Shown: in pieces, positions 1 through 6,991 of the stretch
Layout: the number at the start of each line of letters is the position of its first letter
Position numbering within the stretch: position 1 is the stretch's first letter
From: an uncultured Gloeocapsa sp.
GTDB taxonomy: Bacteria > Cyanobacteriota > Cyanobacteriia > Cyanobacteriales > Gloeocapsaceae
Reading direction: 5' to 3'
Assembly: GCA_937930495.1 (NCBI GenBank)
Contig: CALGKL010000112.1
Coordinates: 1 to 9,763 of the forward strand
Length of the DNA: 9,763 nucleotides
The notes under the pieces: model-generated
The model's database searches: none
Told to the model about the DNA's origin: nothing
What the model saw: the letters and a program-made list of their open reading frames with translations, nothing else
Made by a program: the position numbers and the translations under genes

Positions 1-644
1 TATTTTAATTTAACGATCATTCCCTGATCTATTTTTAAACAAGCTCCTAATCCGGTTAAAGATAGTCGCCAGATGGTACTCATTTGAGAGGTGCGATCTA
101 TTTCTCGATTTAAATTGATTAAAAAAGATTGATATTGAGCTTGTTTTTTTTGTTGCTGTTGTATCTGCTGATGGGCAAAAGTTAAACCCAATAAGAGTTC
201 GAGTTGTCTGATTCTGTTTTGAGTAACTAAATCCCAGGATTGGGGGTTAAAAAAACCTAAAGCGATGAAACCGTTTACTTTTTCTTGATAATGGGTATGG
301 AAATAAAGCATCGATCGCCAACCCAATCGTTGTGCTAAACCTTCTCTCCCTAAATCTTCTGGTGCTTCTGAGTTGAGTTGAATAGTGATCGCTTTTTTGG
401 TGATGGGGATATTTTTGAGGTAGGGAGAGAGATTGGGCATTAAAATATCTGGGGATTTAGACCAATAACCGGTTTTTAGCCCTACTCCACCATTGACAAA
501 GCTAGCAATTAAACAACCATCGGTATGAAAACTAGCGGCTATTTTGAGGGCGAGGGTGTAGAATAGCTTTTCTGGATTTAACTCAGTAGTTAGCAGTTCG
601 AGTATTTCATTGCCAAATACTTCTAATTGGGTCACGAATACCAT
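1..644 (-). CDS. GAF-domain signalling protein, probably a sensor histidine kinase (N-terminal part, runs off left edge)
   Basis: This open frame starts at an ATG at 644 and has no stop before base 1, so only the first 214 residues are visible. Residues about 15-155 read as a GAF domain, with LNPEKLFYTLALKIAASF near the start and a GFIALGF strand near residues 125-131. A Gln-rich, probably coiled-coil linker follows at about 155-172 (HQQIQQQQKKQAQYQ). The next segment, NREIDRTSQMSTIWRLSLTG from residue 179, resembles the entry to a second GAF domain in cyanobacterial multi-GAF histidine kinases. The catalytic part would lie outside the window, so the kinase assignment is inference from that architecture; a GAF-GGDEF protein or phosphatase is possible. 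The start lies 24 bases after the stop of the FHA-PAS-GGDEF-EAL gene on the same strand, so the two are probably co-transcribed. No strong Shine-Dalgarno sequence is visible. Confidence 0.8.
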   Translation of the reverse strand, partial: MVFVTQLEVFGNEILELLTTELNPEKLFYTLALKIAASFHTDGCLIASFVNGGVGLKTGYWSKSPDILMPNLSPYLKNIPITKKAITIQLNSEAPEDLGREGLAQRLGWRSMLYFHTHYQEKVNGFIALGFFNPQSWDLVTQNRIRQLELLLGLTFAHQQIQQQQKKQAQYQSFLINLNREIDRTSQMSTIWRLSLTGLGACLKIDQGMIVKLK

Positions 645-668
645 CTTATCTAGATCAACTCTTAACCA

Positions 669-3167
669 TCATAGCGTTAAGCTACTTCTATCTGTGGCCA
701 GACTTTGTAATAATTTTGTCATTTCTTCGCCGTTAAGGGGTTGACTAAACCAATCTCCCTGAATTTCATCACAATTGAGTTCTCGTAGTTTTTGGACTTG
801 TGCTTCTGTGGTTACGTTTTGAGCGACTACTTTGATTTTGAAACCATTACCTAGGGCGATCGCTGCTGCGATAATGGCATTAGTGCTACTTTGTTCTTTT
901 CCCGCTTCTAATAAAGAAGGAGCTAATTTTAGGCGTCGAAAAGTAAATTTCTGTAAATAGTCTAAATGAGATGTTCCTGTGCCAAAATTATCTAGAGAGA
1001 TACCTACTCCTAAACGTGCTAATTCTTGAATTTTCTGTTTAGCTAGATCTTCGTTCTCATTGATACAGTGACTATTAATTTCTAGTTCCAAAAAATAATG
1101 ATCTAATTTACTTTTGTCTAGAATACTAGCTACTTGCTCGACAAAATTGGGAGCTTGCAACTGCTTTGAAACCAAGTCGATACTAATAGGAATTGCGCTC
1201 ATTGCTTGAGCTTGCCAGGTTTGATTCTGTTGACAAATCTTTTCTATTAACCATTGATTAATCGGTAAAATTAAATCGGTTTGCTGGGCTAGGTGCATAA
1301 ATTTGCTAGGTGGAATCAAGCCCAATTCTGGATGTTGCCAGTATAAACTAGCTTCTAATCCTGTTAAGGTTTGGTCGTTGATTTGGATTATGGGTTGATA
1401 ATGGACGATTAGTTGTTCTTTTTCTATAGCTATTTGTAATAATTTTTCTAATTTTAATAAAGTTGGTTTTTTTTGATTAATTTTATTACTATAAAAACTA
1501 AAGCTATTGGGTTTTTGTTTTTTAGTTTGTTCTAAAGCAACTGCTGCGTTTTTAAGTAATGTTGAGGCTTCTTCTCCATCGATTGGATATATAGTAATTC
1601 CTAAATTCAGCTCTACTGAACTAGACATTTTTTCTGCTGCTAACAATAAGATTTTTTGCAATCTTTGGGCTATTTTAGCGATGTCTTTAACTTGAACGAC
1701 TCTAGGTAAGAGTATGCTGAATTGGTGACTATCCCAACGAGCTACGGTATCTCCCGCTCGTAAACAACTCCTAATTACTTTAGCTGTTTGTTTGAGAATT
1801 TGTTCCTGTTGTTCTTGTTGATTGGGGGTACTGATTTCTTCTCGGTTATTAACTTCTACAAACATAACCGCGATTAAGTCGTGATATCTTTTAGCGTTAG
1901 CTATTGCTGTAGATAGATAATCAGAAAATAGGGTTCTATTGGGTAATCCTGTGAGGGGGTCATATACGGAGGAGTATTGATTATTTGATTCTGCTGTTGG
2001 ATTAAGTAAATTATCAGAATTAATCACAAAACACAGGATAGTCTTTTCTTGGTATTTTAGACTATTAATTTTAACAGTTACATTGATTAATGAGCCTTTT
2101 TTATGACGATGTAGGGATTTTCCTAATAATTGATTAACTAATTGAGCGTTATTTTCTAATCCTTTTTCTATCACATCTCGATCTAAAGCGACAAGATCGG
2201 CTAATTTTAAACCAATCATTTCTTTTTGGTCGTAACCGAGTAAATTGCTATAGCTTTGATTAACTTGGAGTACTTTTTGCGTGGTGGCGTCCATAATCAA
2301 GATACCTTCTTTGATTTGTTCCATCACGATGTTATAGAATTCTTCGGTTTCTTTAAGTGCTAGTTCGCTTTGTTTCCGTTTTGTGTAGTCAAAGATATAA
2401 CTTCTAATTAGTTGTGACTCAGCTAGGTAGTGAACGTATTGTTCAAAAACTTCGTTACCTATTTTTACTTCTCTGACAAATAAACCTCCAGGTCGGCTGT
2501 TTTTTTCATTAGTTAACCCTGTCAGAATTGGGTGTTCGATTTCGTTTTGGTGAATATTTTTAAATTTTAAACTAGCTGCATCGTTGATATAGGTTATTTT
2601 TCCTTCCCAATTTATTTCGATAATTGGATTAGGACTTAATTCCGGGAAAGAAGCTAATCTAACTAATTCTTCTTGGCTAAGTTTTTCTAGGTCTGGTTGA
2701 TTAAAAATTATGGTTTGTTTAGCTGCTTCGATAGTTTCTGTTTTACTTTTCCTATCTTCAATAAGTGTTTTTTCGTCTATTTCTTCTTCTATTAATAAAT
2801 TAAAATCTGTACTGGTATTGGGTGCTATAACGTGATAAATCGCTTTAGCTCTGCCGGCGAATCTTATGATATCTCCGTGTTTAAGTTCATGAGACAAACA
2901 AGGTTTTCTATTAACTATTATCCCGTTTGTACTTCTTTTTCCTTGTAAATCTCCGTCAATGATGCGATAGAGAACCTGATTAGTCTTATAGTCAATGATC
3001 CGTAACAGGGTTGCATGATAGCGAGAAACTTGATTATCATAGAGGACGATGTCATTTTTAGTGTCACGACCGATAGAATAAGTACTATCTTCTAGGGTGA
3101 CGATACGTCGGGCTTTGCGATCTTCTATAACTAGAATATGGCGAACTTGGTCGGAGTTATTAGCCAT
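669..3167 (-). CDS. FHA-PAS-PAS-GGDEF-EAL protein with degenerate cyclase and phosphodiesterase sites (putative c-di-GMP receptor)
   Basis: This 832-residue protein has no signal peptide or membrane segment, so it is probably cytoplasmic. Residues about 20-112 form an FHA domain that binds phosphothreonine peptides: IGRD at 32-35, VSRYHA at 47-52 and STNG at 79-82 are intact. Two PAS-like domains follow, about 165-265 and 274-385. The GGDEF domain (about 400-560) starts with a normal DPLTGLPNR (403-411), but its signature is DSHQF (479-483) and the first metal-binding Asp is Glu438, so cyclase activity is unlikely. The EAL domain (about 570-825) keeps Glu605, Glu696, Asp726, Lys747 and Gln803. 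The conserved Asn is Asp664, the second Asp of DDFG is Asn727, and the Glu of the AEGVE loop is Gln783, so phosphodiesterase activity is also doubtful. The layout recalls FimX and LapD, which bind c-di-GMP without turning it over; that role is inferred here. The start is an ATG with a weak AGG upstream. The gene precedes a GAF sensor by 24 bases. Confidence 0.93.
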   Translation of the reverse strand: MANNSDQVRHILVIEDRKARRIVTLEDSTYSIGRDTKNDIVLYDNQVSRYHATLLRIIDYKTNQVLYRIIDGDLQGKRSTNGIIVNRKPCLSHELKHGDIIRFAGRAKAIYHVIAPNTSTDFNLLIEEEIDEKTLIEDRKSKTETIEAAKQTIIFNQPDLEKLSQEELVRLASFPELSPNPIIEINWEGKITYINDAASLKFKNIHQNEIEHPILTGLTNEKNSRPGGLFVREVKIGNEVFEQYVHYLAESQLIRSYIFDYTKRKQSELALKETEEFYNIVMEQIKEGILIMDATTQKVLQVNQSYSNLLGYDQKEMIGLKLADLVALDRDVIEKGLENNAQLVNQLLGKSLHRHKKGSLINVTVKINSLKYQEKTILCFVINSDNLLNPTAESNNQYSSVYDPLTGLPNRTLFSDYLSTAIANAKRYHDLIAVMFVEVNNREEISTPNQQEQQEQILKQTAKVIRSCLRAGDTVARWDSHQFSILLPRVVQVKDIAKIAQRLQKILLLAAEKMSSSVELNLGITIYPIDGEEASTLLKNAAVALEQTKKQKPNSFSFYSNKINQKKPTLLKLEKLLQIAIEKEQLIVHYQPIIQINDQTLTGLEASLYWQHPELGLIPPSKFMHLAQQTDLILPINQWLIEKICQQNQTWQAQAMSAIPISIDLVSKQLQAPNFVEQVASILDKSKLDHYFLELEINSHCINENEDLAKQKIQELARLGVGISLDNFGTGTSHLDYLQKFTFRRLKLAPSLLEAGKEQSSTNAIIAAAIALGNGFKIKVVAQNVTTEAQVQKLRELNCDEIQGDWFSQPLNGEEMTKLLQSLATDRSSLTL
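856..863. repeat. HIP1 octamer GCGATCGC (one of eight in the window)
   Basis: The palindrome GCGATCGC occurs perfectly at 856-863, 3543-3550, 4182-4189, 5847-5854, 6679-6686, 7918-7925, 8004-8011 and 9046-9053. All copies are inside coding sequence, and several near-matches (for example ending in CGATCGC) also occur. High density of this octamer is a hallmark of many cyanobacterial genomes and is the main basis for the organism call. Confidence 0.9.
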
Positions 3168-3188
3168 GGTAGTGACCTATAAATTTTA

Positions 3189-3194
3189 ATCATA
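3189..3194 (-). promoter_or_regulatory. Possible -10 element upstream of the FHA-PAS-GGDEF-EAL gene
   Basis: The minus strand reads TATGAT here, 21 bases before the ATG at 3167, which would give a short leader of roughly 14 bases. No convincing -35 hexamer sits 16-18 bases upstream. The region is AT-rich, so such a match can arise by chance. It is listed because this 176-bp gap is the longest in the window and the most likely place for a separate promoter. Confidence 0.2.
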
Positions 3195-3260
3195 TTTGGT
3201 TCTGAGACTAACCCTAGTGGAGATAGAGTGAATTCTGGTTGACTCTTATAGTTTTTTTTG

Positions 3261-3284
3261 GGTGTCTACAGCTATAAAGGTGTC
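3261..3284. repeat. Short direct repeat GGTGTC with 18-bp period
   Basis: GGTGTC occurs at 3261-3266 and again at 3279-3284, separated by 12 bases that include an imperfect palindrome around AGCT. On the transcribed strand it reads GACACC twice. The spacing is slightly less than two helical turns, as for some regulator half-sites. The repeat is only six bases long and may be chance. Confidence 0.25.
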
Positions 3285-3344
3285 AGATGAGAGCGGTTTT
3301 TACTTTTTTAGCATAACTCTCATCTTATATTGTACCTGAGAGTT
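3285..3344 (-). promoter_or_regulatory. Overlapping, mutually exclusive inverted repeats directly after ilvD
   Basis: Two perfect inverted repeats share a central arm. One pairs 3285-3293 with 3317-3325 (9 bp, AGATGAGAG with CTCTCATCT, 23-base loop). The other pairs 3315-3322 with 3337-3344 (8 bp, AACTCTCA with TGAGAGTT, 14-base loop). In the ilvD transcript, arm A (3344-3337) comes first and its first base is the last base of the ilvD stop codon. Arm B follows and can pair either with A or with the later arm C (3293-3285), not both. No run of U follows either hairpin on this strand, so neither is a canonical intrinsic terminator. It could be a read-through or attenuation switch, an mRNA 3' end structure, or chance in AT-rich DNA. 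The repeats are seen directly; the function is inferred. Confidence 0.4.
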
Positions 3345-5026
3345 TAGAGATTCAGGTCAGTAACTGCACCTAGACTACTTGAAGAGACTAGTTTAGAGTA
3401 TTTAGCGAGTACTCCTCTTTGGTAACGAGGTTGGGGAGGTTGCCAATTTTTTCGCCTAGAAACCAATTCATGATCGCTGATATTGAGTTGCAAGAGATTA
3501 GCCTCAGCATCGATCGTGATGCTATCTCCTTCTACAACCAGGGCGATCGCGCCGCCGACGGCGGCTTCTGGAGCTACGTGACCGACTACCAAGCCATAGG
3601 TACCACCTGAGAAGCGACCATCGGTGATTAAACCAACGGAATCACCCAAACCGGCGCCGATAATTGCCGAGGTTGGGGCGAGCATTTCCCGCATTCCTGG
3701 TCCACCTTTTGGTCCTTCGTAGCGGATAACGATGATATCTCCTGGTTGAATTTTACCTGCTAGGATCGCTTGTAAACAATCTTCTTCGGATTCAAAAACT
3801 CTGGCTGGTCCTGTGATTTGAGTTTTTTTAATGCCTGTAATTTTGGCTACTGCTCCTTCTGTAGCGAGGTTACCTTTGAGGATAGCCAGGTGTCCTTGAT
3901 GATAAAGAGGGTTAGACCACTGATGAATTACTTCTTGATCTAGAGAGGGAGTAGAGGGGACGTCGGCTAAGACTTCAGCGATGGTTTGACCTGTAATGGT
4001 AAGGGCGTCGGGGTGGAGTAAGTCATGTTCTTGGAGCATTTTCATGACTTGAGGGATACCGCCCGCTTGGTGGAGATTAACGGTGAGGTATTGACCGGAG
4101 GGTTTCAGGTCACAAAGGACGGGGACACGACGACGAATGGTTTCAAAATCGTCTATGGTTAGTTCCACACCGATGGTATTAGCGATCGCCAGTAAATGGA
4201 GAACGGAGTTAGTGGAACCTCCTACAGCCATAATTACTGAGATGGCGTTTTCAAAGGCTTTACGAGTCAAGATATCTCGAGGCAGAATTTGCTTACGAAT
4301 AGCTTCAACTAGGACAAAGGCTGATTTAGCGGTGCTATCGGCTTTTTCTTGGTCTTCAGCAGCCATAGTGGAGGAGTAGGGTAAACTCATGCCCATAGCT
4401 TCAAAGGCTGAGGACATGGTATTAGCTGTGTACATTCCCCCACAAGAGCCTTTACCGGGACAAGCGTTACGTTCAATTTCTAGTAATTCGGTTGCGTCGA
4501 TTTTACCGGCGCTATATTCTCCTACTGCTTCAAAAGCGCTAACGATATTTAAATCTTTGCCGTTGTGATGTCCTGGCTTGATGGTGCCACCATAGACGAA
4601 AATTGCTGGAATGTTCATTCTTGCCATAGCGATTAGGGCGCCGGGCATATTTTTATCACAACCACCAATAGCTAAAACCCCATCGAGACTTTGTCCATTG
4701 CATACGGTTTCGATGGAATCGGCGATTACTTCTCTGGATACGAGGGAGTATTTCATCCCTTCTGTCCCCATAGCGATGCCATCGCTAATCGTGATTGTGC
4801 CGAATATTTGAGGCATTGCCCCTGCTTTTTTTAATTCAGCTTCTGCTCTTAAGGCTAAGTCATTGATACCTAGGTTACAGGGGGTAATGGTACTATAGCC
4901 ATTAGCTACTCCGACGATTGGTTTATCAAAGTCTTCATCGCCAAAACCTACTGCTCTCAACATAGAGCGATTAGGCGTTCTTTGTTGTCCCTGAGTAACT
5001 ATTTTACTTCTGCGGTTATCTGTCAT
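3344..5026 (-). CDS. ilvD: Dihydroxy-acid dehydratase (IlvD)
   Basis: This enzyme dehydrates 2,3-dihydroxy-isovalerate and 2,3-dihydroxy-3-methylvalerate to the 2-keto acids that precede valine, isoleucine and leucine. It is a soluble iron-sulfur protein. Counting from the ATG at 5026 (560 residues, normal family length), three conserved cysteines of the cluster are present: Cys50 in TPCN, Cys123 in GGCDKNMPG and Cys195 in [14 protein letters not shown]. The Mg-site residues Asp82 (ISDGIA) and Asp124-Lys125, and the C-terminal [10 protein letters not shown] loop, are also intact, so the protein should be active. The frame can be extended to a TTG at 5041, but the family normally begins close to [13 protein letters not shown], so ATG 5026 is preferred. 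An AAGG lies at 5045-5048, close to the TTG, which leaves some doubt. The gene follows the DUF4126 gene by 60 bases and precedes the hairpin region at 3285-3344. Nothing else links it to its neighbours' functions. Confidence 0.97.
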   Translation of the reverse strand: MTDNRRSKIVTQGQQRTPNRSMLRAVGFGDEDFDKPIVGVANGYSTITPCNLGINDLALRAEAELKKAGAMPQIFGTITISDGIAMGTEGMKYSLVSREVIADSIETVCNGQSLDGVLAIGGCDKNMPGALIAMARMNIPAIFVYGGTIKPGHHNGKDLNIVSAFEAVGEYSAGKIDATELLEIERNACPGKGSCGGMYTANTMSSAFEAMGMSLPYSSTMAAEDQEKADSTAKSAFVLVEAIRKQILPRDILTRKAFENAISVIMAVGGSTNSVLHLLAIANTIGVELTIDDFETIRRRVPVLCDLKPSGQYLTVNLHQAGGIPQVMKMLQEHDLLHPDALTITGQTIAEVLADVPSTPSLDQEVIHQWSNPLYHQGHLAILKGNLATEGAVAKITGIKKTQITGPARVFESEEDCLQAILAGKIQPGDIIVIRYEGPKGGPGMREMLAPTSAIIGAGLGDSVGLITDGRFSGGTYGLVVGHVAPEAAVGGAIALVVEGDSITIDAEANLLQLNISDHELVSRRKNWQPPQPRYQRGVLAKYSKLVSSSSLGAVTDLNL

Positions 5027-5086
5027 TGTTTTTTTACTCAATACCTTATTACCAGCATACCCTAATCTCTAGTTTTCCTTATTTTC

Positions 5087-5644
5087 TCAAGAACGATGGT
5101 CAATATACCACTGTCGCCATTCTCCTGCACTCCTGAGAGCGATCCACAATAATAACAGGGCGATCAAGCCACCTTGCTCTGGTGCTCTCAAGGCGAACAA
5201 AACCATCAAGATGGAGAGAATATCTTCTAGAAGAATTAGACCTATGGGTAAGCCTCGTAGGCGAAAAAACCAACCTATCTCTACTAATTTAAGGGCTAGA
5301 GCTAATGCTCCTCCTGTGAGGGATAAAATTAACAAGATGTGATTACTGGTAGCAAGATCATAACTTTTAACTACTACTACGGGTAACAAAGCACCTATTA
5401 TTGGTGCAAAGAGTAACTGTACTATTTGTAATAAACGTTGTCCCAATAATTGTTTGGAGAAAATTAACTCCAATAGAGACCAAATGACTAGAATAGATAA
5501 TAATACTTGGGGGTGAATGCGATTGAGGATAGGAATATCTGACCAGAGTTGTTGAGTTCTAATTAAACCTATCAGTAGCAATGGCAAAGCTATTCTCATA
5601 CCCACGGCTGCCGATACCGAGAGTGACGCTAGTACTTCTAACAT
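5087..5644 (-). CDS. DUF4126 family small integral membrane protein
   Basis: This 185-residue protein is very hydrophobic, with probable membrane segments at about 5-28, 46-62, 70-92, 101-122, 132-152 and 157-171. Its N-terminus (LASLSVSAAVGMRIALPLLL) and the later SKQLLGQRLLQIVQLLFAP segment match what I recall of the DUF4126 family, which is common in cyanobacteria and whose function is unknown. The Gly-rich, small-residue opening helix is typical of the family. The ATG at 5644 is a good start, but no clear Shine-Dalgarno sequence precedes it. It lies 63 bases after the LpxB-like gene and 60 bases before the ilvD ATG, all on one strand, so co-transcription is plausible. The family call rests on recognition by eye. 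Confidence 0.85.
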   Translation of the reverse strand: MLEVLASLSVSAAVGMRIALPLLLIGLIRTQQLWSDIPILNRIHPQVLLSILVIWSLLELIFSKQLLGQRLLQIVQLLFAPIIGALLPVVVVKSYDLATSNHILLILSLTGGALALALKLVEIGWFFRLRGLPIGLILLEDILSILMVLFALRAPEQGGLIALLLLWIALRSAGEWRQWYIDHRS

Positions 5645-5707
5645 GGGAAATTAAATCTTATTTCGTACTAGCTTTTATGTTAGCTTATTGGGGCAGAGGT
5701 GCTGAGG

Positions 5708-6991
5708 TTAGAGACGGGCTACTGAAGAATTTTTGATGATATCTACCAGACGGGTTGCTGCTCCGGCTTGAGGTCTAACTTGAATGAGACGATCGCGCAT
5801 TTTGTCTAACTCGGTCGGGTTATCGAGTAACTCTAATACCTGTGTGGCGATCGCTTTTGGGGATAATTCCCCTACTAATTCGGGTACTATTTCCGATTTA
5901 GCCCAAAGATTGGGCCAAGCAAACAGGCGTTTTTGACGCAGAATCAACCAGTTAATCACCGTGGCCAAATAAGACCCCACCAGGGGTAAATTAGCCAAAA
6001 TCCCGGGGATCCCATCCCAAGCGCGCATAGCGTCGAGTTGTTGAGTGGGGATTAATACGAGCATGGGGATAGCTAAACTACCTAATTGAGCGGTATTGGC
6101 GCCAACGGTAGTTAGACAGAGAGCGCATTGAGATAATAAATCAAAAGCGGGGAAACGGGTAACTAATTCTATCTTTACTCCTTGGGGACTTACTAAAAAA
6201 TAGCCTTCTGGAGTAGAAATCAACTCGCCACTGATTCCCTCTAATTTAGCGATTAAGGGGTTAGTTTCGGGGCGAGCAAAGCGAGCTAAAGCTTCAGGAG
6301 TCAGGGTTGGTGCTAAAGGTAGGATAAAACGAGTGCTGCTCCGTTGAGAGGCGATTTCTTCAGCGATAGCTAGACTCAGAGGTACTCCTTGAGCTAGTTT
6401 AGCGCTTTTAGAGCCAGGTAATAAGCCAATCAATGCTGTGGTAGAGGAGACTGGGTAAATATCTCCTAAATCAGCCATTAAATTCCCCACTACTGTACAT
6501 TTGTGGCGATACTTGGGGGGTATTTTAGCGGCAACTAAATCTTGAGCTAGAGCAAAATAATCGACCCAAGGTAACCAGCGCGCTTCCCATTCGGCGTAAA
6601 CTAAGGTTGCATATCCCAGACGTTTTGCGATCAGTAGAGCAAAAAACTGATCTCCGCCGAGAAAGATAACCATCCCTGGCGATCGCCAATCCCAGTTATC
6701 CTTGGTTTTCCCCCAGAGCAGAAAGTTAAAGAAATGTTCAGGAGATTGTACCCTATCCACTTCGGGAAATGAGGAAGCGATGGCTTCTTCTTTCCCACTA
6801 GCGTGAGGACAAGGGGATAAAACCACCGAGATACGCACGTTTTCACGATTATCACCGAATTGAGCGCGCAAAGCTCTAACCACGGGTAAAACCCAAGTAG
6901 TCACCTCTCCTGGTCCATTGGAGAGAATCAGGAAATCAACGGGTTTAGAAAGAGAAAGGGACCGATAAACCGATTCCGACTGCTGTATCAT
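5708..6991 (-). CDS. LpxB-related glycosyltransferase (lipid-A-disaccharide synthase-like)
   Basis: Counted from ATG 6991 the protein has 427 residues and the two-domain feel of GT-B enzymes related to lipid-A-disaccharide synthase. The N-terminal nucleotide-fold loop SNGPGEV is at 24-30, a FLGGDQFFALLIAKRLG segment at 110-126, the inter-domain LLPGSKS at 190-196, and a C-terminal sugar-nucleotide region LTTVGANTAQLGSLAIPMLV at 293-312. LPLVGSYLATVINWLIL (335-351) could be a membrane-association helix. It is divergent from classical LpxB and matches a separate conserved cyanobacterial group, so donor and acceptor are unknown. The open frame reaches back to a TTG at 7033, but the ATG at 6991 is the first standard start and leaves a short lead before the first beta strand. 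That ATG lies inside the upstream barrel gene, an overlap of 47 bases in another frame, which suggests translational coupling. Confidence 0.85.
   Translation of the reverse strand: MIQQSESVYRSLSLSKPVDFLILSNGPGEVTTWVLPVVRALRAQFGDNRENVRISVVLSPCPHASGKEEAIASSFPEVDRVQSPEHFFNFLLWGKTKDNWDWRSPGMVIFLGGDQFFALLIAKRLGYATLVYAEWEARWLPWVDYFALAQDLVAAKIPPKYRHKCTVVGNLMADLGDIYPVSSTTALIGLLPGSKSAKLAQGVPLSLAIAEEIASQRSSTRFILPLAPTLTPEALARFARPETNPLIAKLEGISGELISTPEGYFLVSPQGVKIELVTRFPAFDLLSQCALCLTTVGANTAQLGSLAIPMLVLIPTQQLDAMRAWDGIPGILANLPLVGSYLATVINWLILRQKRLFAWPNLWAKSEIVPELVGELSPKAIATQVLELLDNPTELDKMRDRLIQVRPQAGAATRLVDIIKNSSVARL

Noticed and set aside
1507..1695. Plus-strand ORF of 62 codons
   Set aside because: It lies wholly antisense to the GGDEF-EAL coding region, resembles no protein I know and has no supporting context.
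3285..3325. Intrinsic terminator after ilvD
   Set aside because: A 9-bp stem exists but has a 23-base loop, modest GC content and no T-tract after it on the transcribed strand.
3419..3610. Plus-strand ORF of 63 codons
   Set aside because: It is antisense to the conserved C-terminal part of ilvD; the open frame reflects codon use on the other strand.
4137..4379. Plus-strand ORF of 80 codons
   Set aside because: It is antisense to ilvD, and its Ser/Ala-rich low-complexity product looks like a shadow.
4611..4811. Plus-strand ORF of 66 codons
   Set aside because: It is antisense to the highly conserved Fe-S motif region of ilvD.
5027..5041. TTG start for IlvD, five residues upstream of the ATG
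   Set aside because: Family members normally begin near MTDNRRSK, and the ATG is the stronger codon; a nearby AAGG leaves slight doubt.
5645..5707. TAGCTT repeats between the LpxB-like and DUF4126 genes
   Set aside because: The copies are only six bases long, in AT-rich spacer DNA, with no stem or palindrome of useful length.
6631..6855. Minus-strand ORF of 74 codons
   Set aside because: It lies in another frame of the LpxB-like gene, whose own frame carries clear family motifs.
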